NCBI GenBank assembly: GCA_030340625.1
Contig: JAOPHQ010001142.1
Coordinates: 293,532 to 357,531, forward strand
DNA from: Merluccius polli
Lineage: Eukaryota; Chordata; Actinopteri; Gadiformes; Merlucciidae
Reading direction: 5' to 3'
Length of the DNA stretch: 64,000 nucleotides
Part shown: positions 24,909 through 63,000 of the stretch, in pieces
Layout of the letters: every line of letters starts with the position of its first letter
Position numbering within the stretch: position 1 is the first letter of the stretch
The notes under the pieces: generated by a model
Database searches by the model: none
What the model was told of the DNA's origin: nothing
What the model saw: only the letters and a program-made list of their open reading frames with translations
Program-made: the position numbers and the translations under genes

Positions 24909-25124
24909 TCTGCAGGATGACGATAAGGAGTACACTGGGCCGACACCTGGCCTCCTGCTGGAGCCGCTCTTCAAACAGAGCAGCTGCTCCTACAGGGTGA
25001 GCCTCCTCCTCCTCCTCTGTGTCCTTCTCACTTTGAGTGTTTTCTTTCTCAAGTATAAAATACGAAAAGTAACCAGCCCAAAGTGGAGTTCAATTGCCTC
25101 TTTTTTTAGTTGTCTAAAGTGGTG

Positions 25125-25191
<67 letters not shown>

Positions 25192-26737
25192 CTGTGTTAA
25201 GTTAAGTTAAGTATAGTTAATTTTGTGTTCTGGATTTTGTGTTTTTTCCAGATTGAGTCGTACTGGACGTATGAAGTTTGCCACGGGAAACATGTAAGGC
25301 AGTATCATGAGGAAAAGGAGACCGGCCAGGTTAGTTTTCTTCTGTGATTAAATGATGACTAAGTGATCATGATTACATTTGTGACATTTTGTCTTGGTTA
25401 ACATATAGAATAACTTGATAAAGGATGACTAGAATAGACTCATTTGGACTGAAAATGATGTACGATTTCCTCCAGAAAATCAGTATTCAAGAGTACTTCC
25501 TGGGTATCATGACAGAGACGGGTGAGTTGGCTCAGAAGTGTGGATGTTCACTACATAAGTACCTTGTCCTTACATGCGGCCATTGTCATTACTGGGCTAA
25601 TCCGTACGCCTGTTTGCAGAAAAAGGCGACGAAGTGGAAGATGTCGGTCCGGAAACCGAGAAAGAGGTCTGTTTATCCGAATCAATCATCTGTGGCTTCC
25701 TGCCCAACTTCGGTTGATCTCTGTTCTCGACCTCGCCGTCTGAACCGCCGACACTCACAGCTGTTTCTCTGTGGGATGACCAGGTGCCCACCAGGAACAT
25801 CGAGGGCCAGTTCACCCCCTACTACCCCGTGGGGATGGGCAACGGGACCCCCTGTGTGCTGAAGCAGAACCAGGCGCGGGCCACCTCGGTGCTGTACGTG
25901 TGCCACCCCGAGGCCAAGCACGAGATCCTGTCCATCGCCGAGGTCACCACCTGCGAATACGAGGTGGTGATCCTCACGCCGCTGCTCTGCGGCCACCCCA
26001 AGTTCAGGTAGAGCTCCACCGCCCGAAGCACACCCGCAGCAGGTTTACCTAGGCGGGACCACGCGTGTGCAGTATTCATACACAAAGCCATATGGTTTTC
26101 TTTGTGTGTGTCCCTAAACAGGGAAGTATGTGTCATTGATGTAATTATAATTGTAATACCGTTATAATAATGTCATTTGGTGGACGCTTTCATCCAAAGC
26201 CTCTTACAATAGCGTGAGCACGTACATTTTTGTTGTGGCGGCATGGATGTCCCCAGTGGGTTTCCATTGGTTTAACTGGTACACCACGTCACCCGCCGTT
26301 CAAGTTTGTGTATTAAAAACATGACCTCGCGTTTCACGTCCTGACGCTACCTCAACGCTGCTCAACCCGCCGCTCGCCCTGCTCGTAGGTTCAAGTCCTC
26401 GCCGGTGAACGCCATCTTGTGCCAGGCGCTGTCCGGCTCTCCGCTCCGCCCTCAGCAGCTCACCAAGCTGGACATGGCCCAGCAGGAGCAGCTCAAGCCC
26501 CCCTTCTCCTCGGTGCTGGAGTCCCGTGAGGCCAGGGAGGCGCGGGAGGTGAGGGAGGCCCGGGAGGTGAGGTTGCCTCATCCTTGGGTGGGAGGGAAAC
26601 CATAAGCCCATCGAGTTTTTGCTTTACATTTACATGTAATCATTTGGCAGACACTTTTATCCCCCAAAAATGTTTCCTAAAAAACACAGAGTGCAGAGTA
26701 GCTATGGGAATCAGAACACACCATGAGTAGATAAAAC

Positions 26738-26823
<86 letters not shown>

Positions 26824-29819
26824 TAGAGATGGGCATAGATTAAAATATTTAATCTAGATTAATCTAATGGTAATCTTGAAATTAATCTAGGTTAATCTAG
26901 ATTAAAGTGGCTCCTTTGAATGATGTCGCAGGTGTCCATAATATGTGTTTGCTACCTAAATAATGACTTATATTACCTAAATAATGACTAAAAGTGGGTC
27001 TGCGCGATTGTTGAGCGGGGGGGGGGGGGTGCTACCGGAGGATTTCGGTTATTATCGCCGATGACAAATCTCTCTATCTATCTCTCTATCTCTCTATCTA
27101 TATATCTATATATATATATATATATATACATTAGTGGTAGTGCATAATGGTCCCATCAGCGATTCTAATTTGGATAGTACATCTCAACACAGCGACTTTG
27201 TTCCCAGGAGGACACGTCGCCGGTCAGGGAGGAGGCCTTCAGCTCCACCCACAAGCCCACCACGGTGGCCGGCCAGTCTCAAGTCACCGTGGCGTCCACC
27301 CACATCTCCCGTCTGACCGACGACCAGCTCATCAAGGAGTTCCTGAGTGGCTCTTACTGCCTGCATGGGGTGAGGCTTGCTTAAGGCACTTGGCGGTGAC
27401 GCAAAACAAACGTGACACGCATACACAGGGAACAAACACACGCACACACGCGCACACACACACACACACTGTCTAACAGTCTGGCTTTGCGTGTCCCTCT
27501 AGGGCGTGGGCTGGTGGAAGTACGAATTCTGTTACGGGAAACACGTTCATCAGTACCATGAGGTAAGCGGTCTCGGCTCGTCGTCTTTCCAAGATGGCCC
27601 CTAATGGCTTCGCAGGCCTTGTATGACACGGCCAGCATAAAAAACAGCACAACTTCCCTTTTTTTTTTCTAAAGTGCAAAACACTTTCGGGTTACCAGGT
27701 GGCCAGTGGTTTCTATGTGTGTGTGTGTGTGTGTTTCTGTCGCTGTGAAGTAACCGCTGGGTCCCCACGGGCATCGCTAAACGTTTTTTAAACATTCAGC
27801 TTTGCCCATTGCAACACGAGAGTGTGGGAGACTCGTATTGAGTTTGTTTGGAGTCAGACCATTCATTCATCTCAGCACGAGACGCATGTGGCGCCGCCTA
27901 GACTCACATGCAGGCCAACGTGTGTCCACCAGGACAAGGAGCAGGGGAAGAGCATCGTGGTGGTGGGGAGCTGGAGCGCCCAGGAGCACCTGGAGTGGGC
28001 CAAGAAGAACGTGGCGCGCTCCTACCAGCTCAAGGACGACGGCCTGCAGAAAGTCAAGTAGGTCTTTTTTTTTGTTCACTCCTCCTGGTTTGTCCTGAAA
28101 TTATATCTTTTTTTTATCATGCGTAATTAATTAATAAGCACTATTATTACACAGCTTTGTTTAATACTCGATTCTGATTGGTCAATTACAGCGTTCTACG
28201 GTCTGTTATTTCTGAACAGCAGACCGCTGCTATGAAAAACAGACCGTTGCTATGGACACTATTTCCCACCGTAGCTTCTAATAAAATCATTTTTAAATCA
28301 GTAAAATATTTTGTTGTTGTTATCTTGTGTCAAATAATTGATTCCTTTAGTAAGTAGCCATGTAATGCAAGACACCTCTGCTGTGTGTCCTGCATCACCC
28401 TGTCAGGGTGAATTTCACAATAATGACATTATCCCGTACGTGATATGCATTTCCTCCACTGCAGGCTGGTGTCTCACTTCTACGGCCATGGGGATTTGTG
28501 TGACCTGACGGGGAAACCCCGACAGGTCGTAGTCAAGCTCAAGTGAGTATTGTCTAGGGCTGCCCCCGACTAAAGACTTTCTTAGTCGACGCTTTTAATC
28601 GCCATTTCAAGTCGATAGTCGACTAATGGTGGCACTTTTAATGCAATATATTTCGATTTATTTTTGGGGGCATCAGAAACTGTTAACCTTGTGCTACTTT
28701 ACAGATAATACAATACCGTAATAATCAGCCTTCAAAATATATTTTTTACAAACACGCGCACGAAGCGGGCCGCCTATTAACGGCATGGACCAAGCGGTTC
28801 TGAAGGTTGTCGGAACAACCAGGAAGGAGACATTGAACACTTCTAATAATCGTATTTAACCGTATAACTGCACACAACTTTATTTAAAAGCAATCAAATG
28901 GAAAAAATGTTCGTAGGTCCGGTGTGTGTGGATGTGCGGCTCTTTCGGCGGAGCGGTTCACGTTAATCGCGGTGTCCGGGAGGGTTCACCTTCACGGCGT
29001 AGTTACTTACTAGGGATGTGCGACTATCGTCTTAAAAAATACAAAAGTGTTTTTTAAAGTTAGAAAGATATTAGATATTAGATATATTAGATATTCAACC
29101 GATATTCACGCTCCCAATTACAGCGATCAGACACGGGGAACTAAAGCCGCGATCACCGGTATGAGTCCCGCATGTCTTGCGGTGTCTACCTGCCCAGGTG
29201 TCTACCTGCCCAGGTGTATTGGTCAGTATTTCTGCAGCGATTAGTTAAAGCAGGGCTTGTTGCGACCACGGATGTATTCGGTTGCGATGCTCATGCCTTG
29301 TTATTTTGATGTTTTACTTTTTGCTCAACTAATGAAAACTTATTCGACTAAGCCTCTGTCGATCGACTAAGCCGACTATTCGACTATTGGGGGACAGCCC
29401 TAGTATTGTCCCTTACTACATTGTATTGAATGAATGAATGAATAGCCAACATCAATGGAAACTGATTCCATTGAACCCGAGTCCTTACATCGTTGCCTGT
29501 TTCTGTCTGTCAGATGCAAAGAGTCCGAATCCCCCCATGCGGTCACAGTGTACATGCTGGAGCCCCAGACCTGCCAGTACATCCTGGGAGTAAGTTGTGT
29601 GAAAATAGAAGTTTCCTTGCCGTTTGTCAAAACATTGCAAAACATTGCAGCAACAACAACAAAAGTTGGACCATTTAAGAAAACCATTAGTTAAAGTTTG
29701 AGTTTGTAGCACACAATGGCTTAATGGGTCCTGCTCTTTGGCGTCAGGTGGAGTCTCCGGTCATATGCAGGATCCTGGACACGGCCGATGAGCACGGACA
29801 TCTGTCCCTCTCCATCTGA
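24383..29819 (+). CDS. erlec1: ER lectin 1 (ERLEC1/XTP3-B), 14 coding exons
   Basis: Encodes an ER-lumenal lectin that reads trimmed mannose on misfolded glycoproteins and passes them to the HRD1-SEL1L ERAD ligase (family knowledge). Coding exons read with GT-AG borders: 24383-24520, 24627-24731, 24916-24996, 25252-25329, 25476-25521, 25620-25666, 25784-26007, 26389-26566, 27208-27369, 27503-27562, 27933-28057, 28465-28542, 29514-29589, 29748-29819; phases agree throughout, giving about 489 aa (human 483). Residues 1 to about 20 form a hydrophobic signal peptide ([15 protein letters not shown]). Two MRH domains follow: about 100-240 ([29 protein letters not shown]) and about 354-466 ([37 protein letters not shown]). 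The second has the WW, Q, R, E and Y residues expected of a sugar-binding MRH site. Start chosen at the only in-frame ATG before the signal peptide. Exon 8 has two possible donors (26548 or 26566). The C-terminus ends [10 protein letters not shown]. Confidence 0.96.
24759..25190 (+). repeat. (TG)n and poly-G tracts in erlec1 introns 2 and 3
   Basis: (TG)n and about 26 G at 24755-24796, (TG)n at 24845-24904 directly before the exon 3 acceptor, and (TG)n at 25127-25190 in intron 3. Confidence 0.9.
26166..26250 (+). mobile_element. SINE-like repeat fragment in erlec1 intron 7
   Basis: GTCATTTGGTGGACGCTTTC followed by ATCCAAAGCCTCTTACAATA matches the teleost GACGCTTTTATCCAAAGCGA repeat head. Truncated; a related head lies at 26625-26720 in intron 8. 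Confidence 0.45.
26625..27130. repeat. erlec1 intron 8 repeats: SINE-like head, (AT)n, MITE-like and poly-G unit
   Basis: 26625-26720 is a SINE-like head (CATTTGGCAGACACTTTTAT). (AT)n fills 26740-26821. 26822-26930 has repeated AATCTAGATTAATCTA words typical of a fish DNA element. 27003-27029 is a single TGCGCGATTGTTGAG plus poly-G unit. (CTAT)n/(AT)n fills 27070-27128. Confidence 0.6.
28555..29402. mobile_element. Non-autonomous hAT transposon in erlec1 intron 12
   Basis: Ends TAGGGCTGCCCC and, reversed, TAGGGCTGTCCC, flanked by a perfect 8-bp duplication GTATTGTC (28547-28554 and 29403-29410). 848 bp, with CGACTA/TAGTCG words near both ends and no transposase. It sits 12 bp downstream of the exon 12 donor. 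Confidence 0.9.
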
Positions 29820-31841
29820 GCTCCGAACCCCGGCCCCCAGCCAGAGAGGGCACATACAGCTTCAACTGTCTACTGCTGGTGGAGGAGGAAGGGAGAGGCC
29901 CATGTGAATCTACACCAGAAATGGGGGGGCCCGTGAGAACTCGAGAGGCGGACGATGAAGCCCGCCTCAAAATAAAACCAGGACCACTGTCCAAGCCCCC
30001 CCACCACAGTTTCTATAATGGGACTTGTTACGTTAAAGCCCAGTTCAGTGGCCAGAACAAGGTTGACCAAACCAAAAGTAGAAGAAATACAAACTGCCTC
30101 CAAAGGCAGTGGACTTGTTGCCATTGCTTCATATCTTTACTGTATGCGACCAGAGACCTTAAGGACTGATGAAGATTGTTCATTATCATCACCAGGAAAT
30201 TCAATGTTTTTTGCATTTTAGGTCTTGGTATGTGGGTAATTCAAGTTCATTACATGTTTGTCTTTGGCACTTGTAGATAAGATTTAAAAAAGCCAATATC
30301 AGGATTTGTTCTTTAGCTGTGAGAATGGATGCTATGCCATCTTACTGGGTGAGTGAGTGTAACTTATGAACTAGCTTGTGCTGTGAGTGTTTGATTAAAA
30401 TTATGGTAAAAAAATATTTCTTCTTTTTGGTTTTCTTTGTGCACAAAGAAAACGTGGTTCAGATCAACACAACCTTTCAATCAACACAAAAGTTTTCCGA
30501 AGTGAATGAAATTAAAAAGCAGAAACTGAAATCTAATGTGCTAGTGCTCTACTCGGGTTGGCAGTCGAATTTTAATAGGAAAACATATGGAAACCTTTAA
30601 AACCTTCCACTAAAATCCCTGTTGGCAGTTATTTTAGTAACTTTTACAGTGACTGGAGTGTGTGTGGTTGATAGCTGGTTTACAGCCCCACCCAGAGTCT
30701 AATCAGTCTGACTCAGGCCAGGTGAGGCTGTAGACCAGCTATCGACCACACACACTCTACTGTTACTAACTGGAAGAGTGAGTTGCATTTGCTTGTTTTA
30801 CATTAAAGACCTGAGAGATGTATCCGCTGCCTTATCTACATTTCTTTATGATTCGTTAACCCCTAGTAGATTAGCTCACCTGAAAAAATGTATTCTTAAA
30901 AACCCAATTAGTTGAGTGTGGTGATGAATCAAGACCACCAGGGGGTGCCAAGGCTTTATCATAATCTGTTGCCCATTAAATTGTATGGCAATGTCATAGA
31001 TGCATACCATCTTGGATTGAATCAACATAAACGATTAACAGCTCACAATAACTGTTAACTGCCCAAATCATTTACTCAAATAGAACAGTAAAAACATAAT
31101 ACATTTCCCAAATATTACATGCGCAGACTCATTGTCAAAATGTGTCTGCATGCAGACTGAAGATGTCTCTTGTGAGTTAAACTGAAGCTTCAAAACACTA
31201 CTAGTGGTTGCCCATGCCTGGTATGACCATTTGCAAAACATTTATTGAGTTAGAAAACGTATGACCTTCACAAGTACATTTTTAATGTGGATAAAATACT
31301 ATTTAAGGTGTACAGTATGAAAATGTCAGGTAAATGACACTTTCGAGCAGACATACCAGGCTATCTTCAAATCTCATTTTGGGGGACTGAGCCTCCAAGA
31401 AAACACTACATGTTACAAACAGATGTTGGATAATGATGAATTAGATAACAATGGATTTGTTATACACATTTGTAACATTGGTAGTAGTAATAATACTGTT
31501 AATCATTAGCAACGACATTGGATTCCGAGTTCATACAATATGACATTCATTGATTACTGTTATCTAACTCATCATTGACTAAAAAGTTTAAGATATTCAG
31601 ACGCAACATCTTTAGCCTATGTTTTTTTTTTTAACTCCATTCAAATGAATTCACCATGTATTTATTTGTCAAGGCTGAACTTAACAAAATGCCAATACTG
31701 AGACCAAAAAAAAGAAATCCGAAAAAAACCAAAACAAAATCAGAAAGTGACCCAATAATAACGCTGCTCAAGAAATAGTTTTAAAAACAAAGAACCAGCG
31801 TTTCCCAGAGCCGCCCGTAAGCCTTGCGGTCTGTGGTTACT
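29820..31841. other. erlec1 3' UTR, convergent intergenic DNA and gpr75 3' UTR
   Basis: Two tail-to-tail 3' ends. Plus-strand poly-A candidates are AATAAA near 29970 and ATTAAA near 30802; a minus-strand candidate (TTTATT on plus) is at 31661. An inverted repeat lies at 30634-30770 and a strong CTCF-like core CCACCAGGGGGTGCC at 30935-30949. No further gene. Confidence 0.5.
30634..30770. repeat. Inverted repeat in the erlec1 3' region
   Basis: GAGTGTGTGTGGTTGATAGC in the left arm pairs with GCTATCGACCACACACACTC in the right arm; the arms are about 45-60 bp, with a loop of about 30 bp. Few mismatches. Could fold in the transcript or be a tiny MITE. Confidence 0.7.
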
Positions 31842-33500
31842 TCAGACCGAGGGAATGGGGATCTGCTGCACAGAGGTGCTCTCGAAGTCCTGCAGTGCAT
31901 CTTGGGGCGTGTGGTAGTGCATGGCTACGTAGGACTTGGCGAAGGCGAAGCTCTGGGAGCTGACCGGCTGCAGGCTGTTGGGGGAGCTGCTGTTGTATAT
32001 GCTGTAGTAGGGCTCGATGCGCGTGTTGATGGGCGTGGAGGGGCTGGGGGGCCGCGCCTTACGCCCCCCCGTGGCCCGGGGACTGCCGCAGTCCCTGGAG
32101 TTACTGGGTCCGCACGCCTGGTCCACCAGCCGCCGCTGGGGCTTGGGCGAGAGCACGTAGGCCGAGTTGGTCTCGTGGTGGGAGGACTTATTGCGGTTCA
32201 CCTCCAGGCTGCCCTTCCCCATGGCGTGCAGCCGCGTCTTCTGCTTGCAGCAGAGGAAGCCCAGCGCCGCCCACTGCAGGCAGCAGAGCACGCGGCGCCG
32301 GAGGCCCGCGCTGTTCCGCGAGTACACGAACGGGTTGATGCCCGACTTGAGGAAGATGAGCGCGAAGCTGCACAGCTCAAACTGGTAGTGGGCGAAGGTG
32401 CTCTCCGGCGACAGCATGTCCTGCGCCAGGGACACGCCCATGGGCAGGCAGCAGAGCAGCACGCAGCACACGATGACCACGCAGGTGACCACCGCCTTGG
32501 AGTCCTTGGCCGTGGCCAGGTTGACCGTGGACACCAGCTGGCAGCAGGTGGCGCCCTGGGCGGCGCCGGGCGCCGGCGGCCGGCCGGCCCCGTCGGCGTA
32601 CGAATGCGTCCGGACGTGCTGCAGCTTGTTGTAAGTCTGGTTGCGGTACAGCGACGGCGCGCACTGCACGCCTTCGAAGCCCGCCACCAGGAGGGTCGGG
32701 GCGTTGGGCGCCGGCGGCGGCGGGGGCCGGGTGGCGTCCACGGCGACGGCGGGACACTTGCGCACCTGCGCGTTCTTCCGCAGCGTCTGGGCGATCATCA
32801 GGTAGGACACCGACACCACGGCCACGCAGAAGGCGAAGTCCGCCATGTAGGCGTACAGCACCACGCGGGCCCGCGAGCCCGCCAGCCCGAAGTGGGGCAG
32901 GCAGGGCCCGGCGCGGCGCGGGTACGCCCGCATGGTGAGCAGCGCGGCCATGGTGAAGCTGGACGCCCACAGCAGGGCGGCGAGCGCCAGGGTGCAGGGG
33001 AACGAGGCGGTGCGGTTGGGCCGCTGGCCCAGCACCATGCGCAGCCGGTGCAGGGCGATCACCGCCACCGTCTCCAGGGACATGATGATGAAGGCCGAGC
33101 TGGTGAGGCGGAAGGCGAAGCAGAAGCTCTTGGAGACGCCGTCGGCGCCGCCCGCGTCCAGGAAGAGCACCAGGGCGAACATGGGCGCGGTCACGCAGCA
33201 GATGAACAGGTCGCAGAAGGAGAGGTTGAGGATCATGAAGTCAAAGTTGGTGCGGAACTTGCGGAAGGCCGGGTCGAAGAAGGACAGGAACACCACCAGG
33301 TTGCCGTAGGAGCCCAGGCAGAAGATGAGGACCAGGAGGAGCGAGCAGGAGGTCAGGGTGGCCGTGTGGACCACCGCCCAGCCCGCCTGGGCCTGGGGGC
33401 CCGGGGTGCCGTTGAAGCCCGGCGGCTGCTGCTGCTGCTGATGATGATGCTGATGCTGCAGCCCGTCCACCGGGTCCGACGGCGTGCCGGTGGCGTTCAT
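31842..33500 (-). CDS. gpr75: Probable G-protein coupled receptor 75 (GPR75), intronless coding exon
   Basis: Class A GPCR of 552 aa (human 540) in one uninterrupted frame from ATG (33500-33498) to TGA (31844-31842). In mammals GPR75 is reported to respond to 20-HETE and CCL5 and to affect body weight; the ligand here is not known. The N-terminus has two N-glycosylation sequons (N2 and N30) around a His/Gln-rich run (residues 15-25) encoded by CAG/CAT repeats. Seven hydrophobic segments follow, starting with [20 protein letters not shown]. The DRY position reads HRLRM, as in GPR75, and TM7 carries NPFVY followed by SRNSAGLRR. The long cytoplasmic tail contains conserved blocks [19 protein letters not shown] and [20 protein letters not shown] and ends IPIPSV. 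Codon third positions are very GC-rich, which keeps other frames open. The third intracellular loop is Pro-rich ([11 protein letters not shown]). Convergent with erlec1. Confidence 0.97.
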   Translation of the reverse strand: MNATGTPSDPVDGLQHQHHHQQQQQPPGFNGTPGPQAQAGWAVVHTATLTSCSLLLVLIFCLGSYGNLVVFLSFFDPAFRKFRTNFDFMILNLSFCDLFICCVTAPMFALVLFLDAGGADGVSKSFCFAFRLTSSAFIIMSLETVAVIALHRLRMVLGQRPNRTASFPCTLALAALLWASSFTMAALLTMRAYPRRAGPCLPHFGLAGSRARVVLYAYMADFAFCVAVVSVSYLMIAQTLRKNAQVRKCPAVAVDATRPPPPPAPNAPTLLVAGFEGVQCAPSLYRNQTYNKLQHVRTHSYADGAGRPPAPGAAQGATCCQLVSTVNLATAKDSKAVVTCVVIVCCVLLCCLPMGVSLAQDMLSPESTFAHYQFELCSFALIFLKSGINPFVYSRNSAGLRRRVLCCLQWAALGFLCCKQKTRLHAMGKGSLEVNRNKSSHHETNSAYVLSPKPQRRLVDQACGPSNSRDCGSPRATGGRKARPPSPSTPINTRIEPYYSIYNSSSPNSLQPVSSQSFAFAKSYVAMHYHTPQDALQDFESTSVQQIPIPSV

Positions 33501-60247
<26,747 letters not shown>

Positions 60248-60735
60248 CTAGATGGGGACGAGGAGCGAGTGAGCATTGGCTTCTTTGCGATTCATTATAC
60301 ATGGGGGCTTCCCCATCGGATAGATACCCAAGACTTGACAATGGAAGCACTTAGGCAGCCGTTAGAGTATGTCAACTGCCTGTTTATGGACTGTCCAGGG
60401 GCTATTAAGGGCACTGAGAACAAAGTACGACTTGTAACTAGTGGTCGACCAATATGGGTTTTTCAATGGCCGATGCCATTAGATGATATTTAGAGAGCAG
60501 GGTGGCCAATGGCCGATACACAATGCCGATTTCATGTTATTGTTGTTTTTTGCATCTGATAAAATACAAAAATGTAACAATAAAAAAACAAAATGAGACA
60601 CAAAATTGCTGAACTTAAATGGTACACTGTGTACAATTTAGTGGCATCTATTGGTGAGGTTGTAGATTACAACAAACTGAATACCCCCCCCACCCCTCAC
60701 CTCTCCCTTTTCCAACGACCTAGGAGAAGCTATGG
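60248..60735. other. psme4 intron sequence with hAT-like fragment
   Basis: GTGGTCGACCAATATGGG (about 60441) followed by TTTTTCAATGGCCGATGCC resembles the subterminal part of a hAT element. No upstream psme4 exon was found here. Confidence 0.4.
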
Positions 60736-61242
60736 CAGGGTATCTGCAGGTTTCAGCAAGTCAAATTTAAGACTTTTTAAGACCTTTTTAATACCACCTT
60801 GAATAAAATTTAAGACCTAAAACACATGATGGTGGGGGGGATCCCGCTGTATTACAAACCAAGCATAGCATGTGTGTCACTCAATGAGACTCATTCAAGT
60901 TGACTTTTTGTATGTTTATTGAACATAAAGTGATACTCAGTGCTCTCTGGTTCAAAAGCTGTAAGTACAAGTGCAGTTTAACGGCATGTTTCCGACCAAG
61001 TATACAAAAAAACATAACCGTTTATATATGCAGCTAGTAAGAAAGAAGCCTCTCTACATGTCCTTCCCGAAAAGTCCCACGAGAAAAAAAAAAAAAAAAA
61101 AAGTCCTGCCCCGACAAATTTAAGACCTTGAGTTACAGTATTTAAGACCAGCATGTGACATTTTTAACGAATTTAAGACTTTTTAAGGCCTTAAATTTAG
61201 AAACATGAATTTAAGACTTTTTAAGGATGCGCGGACACCCTG
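60736..61242. mobile_element. 507-bp hAT-like element with 5-bp duplication TATGG
   Basis: Ends CAGGGTATCTGCAGG and, reversed, CAGGGTGTCCGCGC, flanked by TATGG (60731-60735 and 61243-61247). Repeated TTTAAGACTTTTTAAG near both ends. Related in termini and duplication length to the 46068-47991 element. Confidence 0.75.
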
Positions 61243-61260
61243 TATGGTGTCCTGTACCAG

Positions 61261-61391
61261 CCTGTATGGTTTCAGTAGGTACTGAAGCTACGGTGGCCTG
61301 TATGGTTTCAGTAGGTACTGAAGCTACGGTGGCCTGTAAGGTGCCAGTAGGTACTGAAGCTACGGTGGCCTGTAAGGTGCCAGTAGGTACT
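61261..61391 (+). repeat. 36-bp minisatellite, 3.6 copies
   Basis: Units CCTGTATGGTTTCAGTAGGT + ACTGAAGCTACGGTGG at 61261, 61297, 61333 and a partial at 61369. The last two copies share TAAGGTGCC in place of TATGGTTTC. Begins right after the transposon at 60736-61242. Confidence 0.9.
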
Positions 61392-61392
61392 A

Positions 61393-62500
61393 GGGGTGCA
61401 ATAAATACCGGTAACTGTAATTGAATACACTGTCCTCGTACTCGTGTACTGGTTTTGTTTTTTTGTCTGTGATAGTTTCACCAATGTACACATATGGAAA
61501 GTCACGTGTATACATTGTGTGTTACATTCACACTGGAGCTGCACTGGCCACGCAGTTTTTTACCTGCTTTTTACTGTTGTAGAGTTAGCCGGTTACACTT
61601 ATAAACAGCCATTTTAATGTTCTATCCATTGGGGACATTTTGTAACGTGAGACGTATCCGGTTTAATGACGCAATCACTCATAGCTGTGATTGCGTCTTT
61701 AGTTCCCCAAGTCAGATCACCGTAATTCGGAGCATGAATATCTGTTGAATATCCAATATCTTTCTAACTAAAAAAAAAAAAAAACAATTCCAGATGCCAT
61801 AAACTGCTATATTGATGTGTGATTCTTTTAATACACCACCACAGTAGTGCTATGCTGCTATAAATGTCACATTCAGTTTAGAAGGTGGATACACTACAAT
61901 GTACTGTTGTAGAGCTAGCAGGATACACTCCTAAACAGACATTTCAATGTTATATCCATTCAGAACATTTTGCGTGAGACGTATCCGGTTTAATTGCACT
62001 TTAGTTAGGATATTGTTTAGAGCAGGGTATTTTGCCTATGGGGGTTATGCGCAACATACTTCCGCATTCTGCAAAACAAGTCTCATCACATCCGGTTCAG
62101 GTCCGCTGTACCGCGCTCACATTATTTTATTTATTAATCCGCACTTCCAGACCGTCACCGGGGCTTCAGAGTAATATGTCCGAGGAGAGTAGCCCTCTCC
62201 CAGACACACACGCTAGCTTTTACCGCTGTTTATTTTTATTTATTTATTTTTTAATCTACACTTCCAGACTGTCACCGGGACTTCAGAGTAATGTGTCCGA
62301 GGAGAGTAGCCCTCTCCCGGACACAAGCTAGCTTTTACCGCTGTTTAAAAAAAAAACGTATTTATTAATCCGCACTTCCAGACCGTCACCCGGGCTTCAG
62401 AGTAATGTGTCCGAGGAGAGTAGCCCTCTCCCGGACACACACGCTAGCTTTTACCGCTGTTTTTTTTTTTTTTTTCTCCATCCATCTTTTCTTCTCACTA
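61393..62500. repeat. Duplicated transposon-like DNA with a threefold tandem repeat
   Basis: 61573-61668 and 61902-61998 are direct copies (TACTGTTGTAGAG, GAGACGTATCCGGTTTAA). 62135-62480 holds three tandem copies, period about 115, of ACTTCCAGACCGTCACC ... GTCCGAGGAGAGTAGCCCTC ... GCTAGCTTTTACCGCTG. 61690-61775 resembles, inverted, the inside of the erlec1 hAT (29050-29150). Confidence 0.65.
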
Positions 62501-63000
62501 ACATTCAGATGTTAAAATCAAATAAAACGCCAAAAGTAAAAAGGGCTAACTAGGCCAAGTCAATAGCTGTCACCGTCAGTTCCTACCGCTGCTACCGGCT
62601 TTAACGACAAGCGGAAGTCAGGAGACCAGTTTTCCGGTTTGGTCACGTGACGCTCGGCATAAAGCCCATTGTGTAGAAATATTGACCAAACAATGACTGC
62701 GGTCAGGCCAGCCTCCACTTCGAAAAGTCAAACTAGCCCCCATGTTGTTTTGCGGTACGCATAGATACTAGGTATTACGGTAAGAGCGTGTAAGAACTGA
62801 TTTCAAAATAAAAGCAATGTTCTGGTGAACGTGATAGGACGTGAATGTGCTTTCACATACATTCAATAAATCAGTCAGTAGCCTGTCATGTCTGTCAATA
62901 ATTAATGAATGCATAAATTAATAAATAAAAACATACACAAACAAATACAATAATAATAATTATTAAATAATGCATACAATGAATGAATAATAATGTGTTT
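62500..63000. other. No gene recognised
   Basis: AT-rich sequence with (ATAA)n-like stretches at 62900-62990. No exon found; probably psme4 intron or 5' flank. Confidence 0.35.

Noticed and set aside
19210..25200. Many frames of CVCVCV or THTHTH
   Set aside because: Translated (TG)n and (CA)n microsatellites, no coding evidence.
61227..61424. Repeated VSVGTEATVAC peptide frame
   Set aside because: The 36-bp minisatellite is a multiple of three, so any open frame repeats; there is no start context or splice support.
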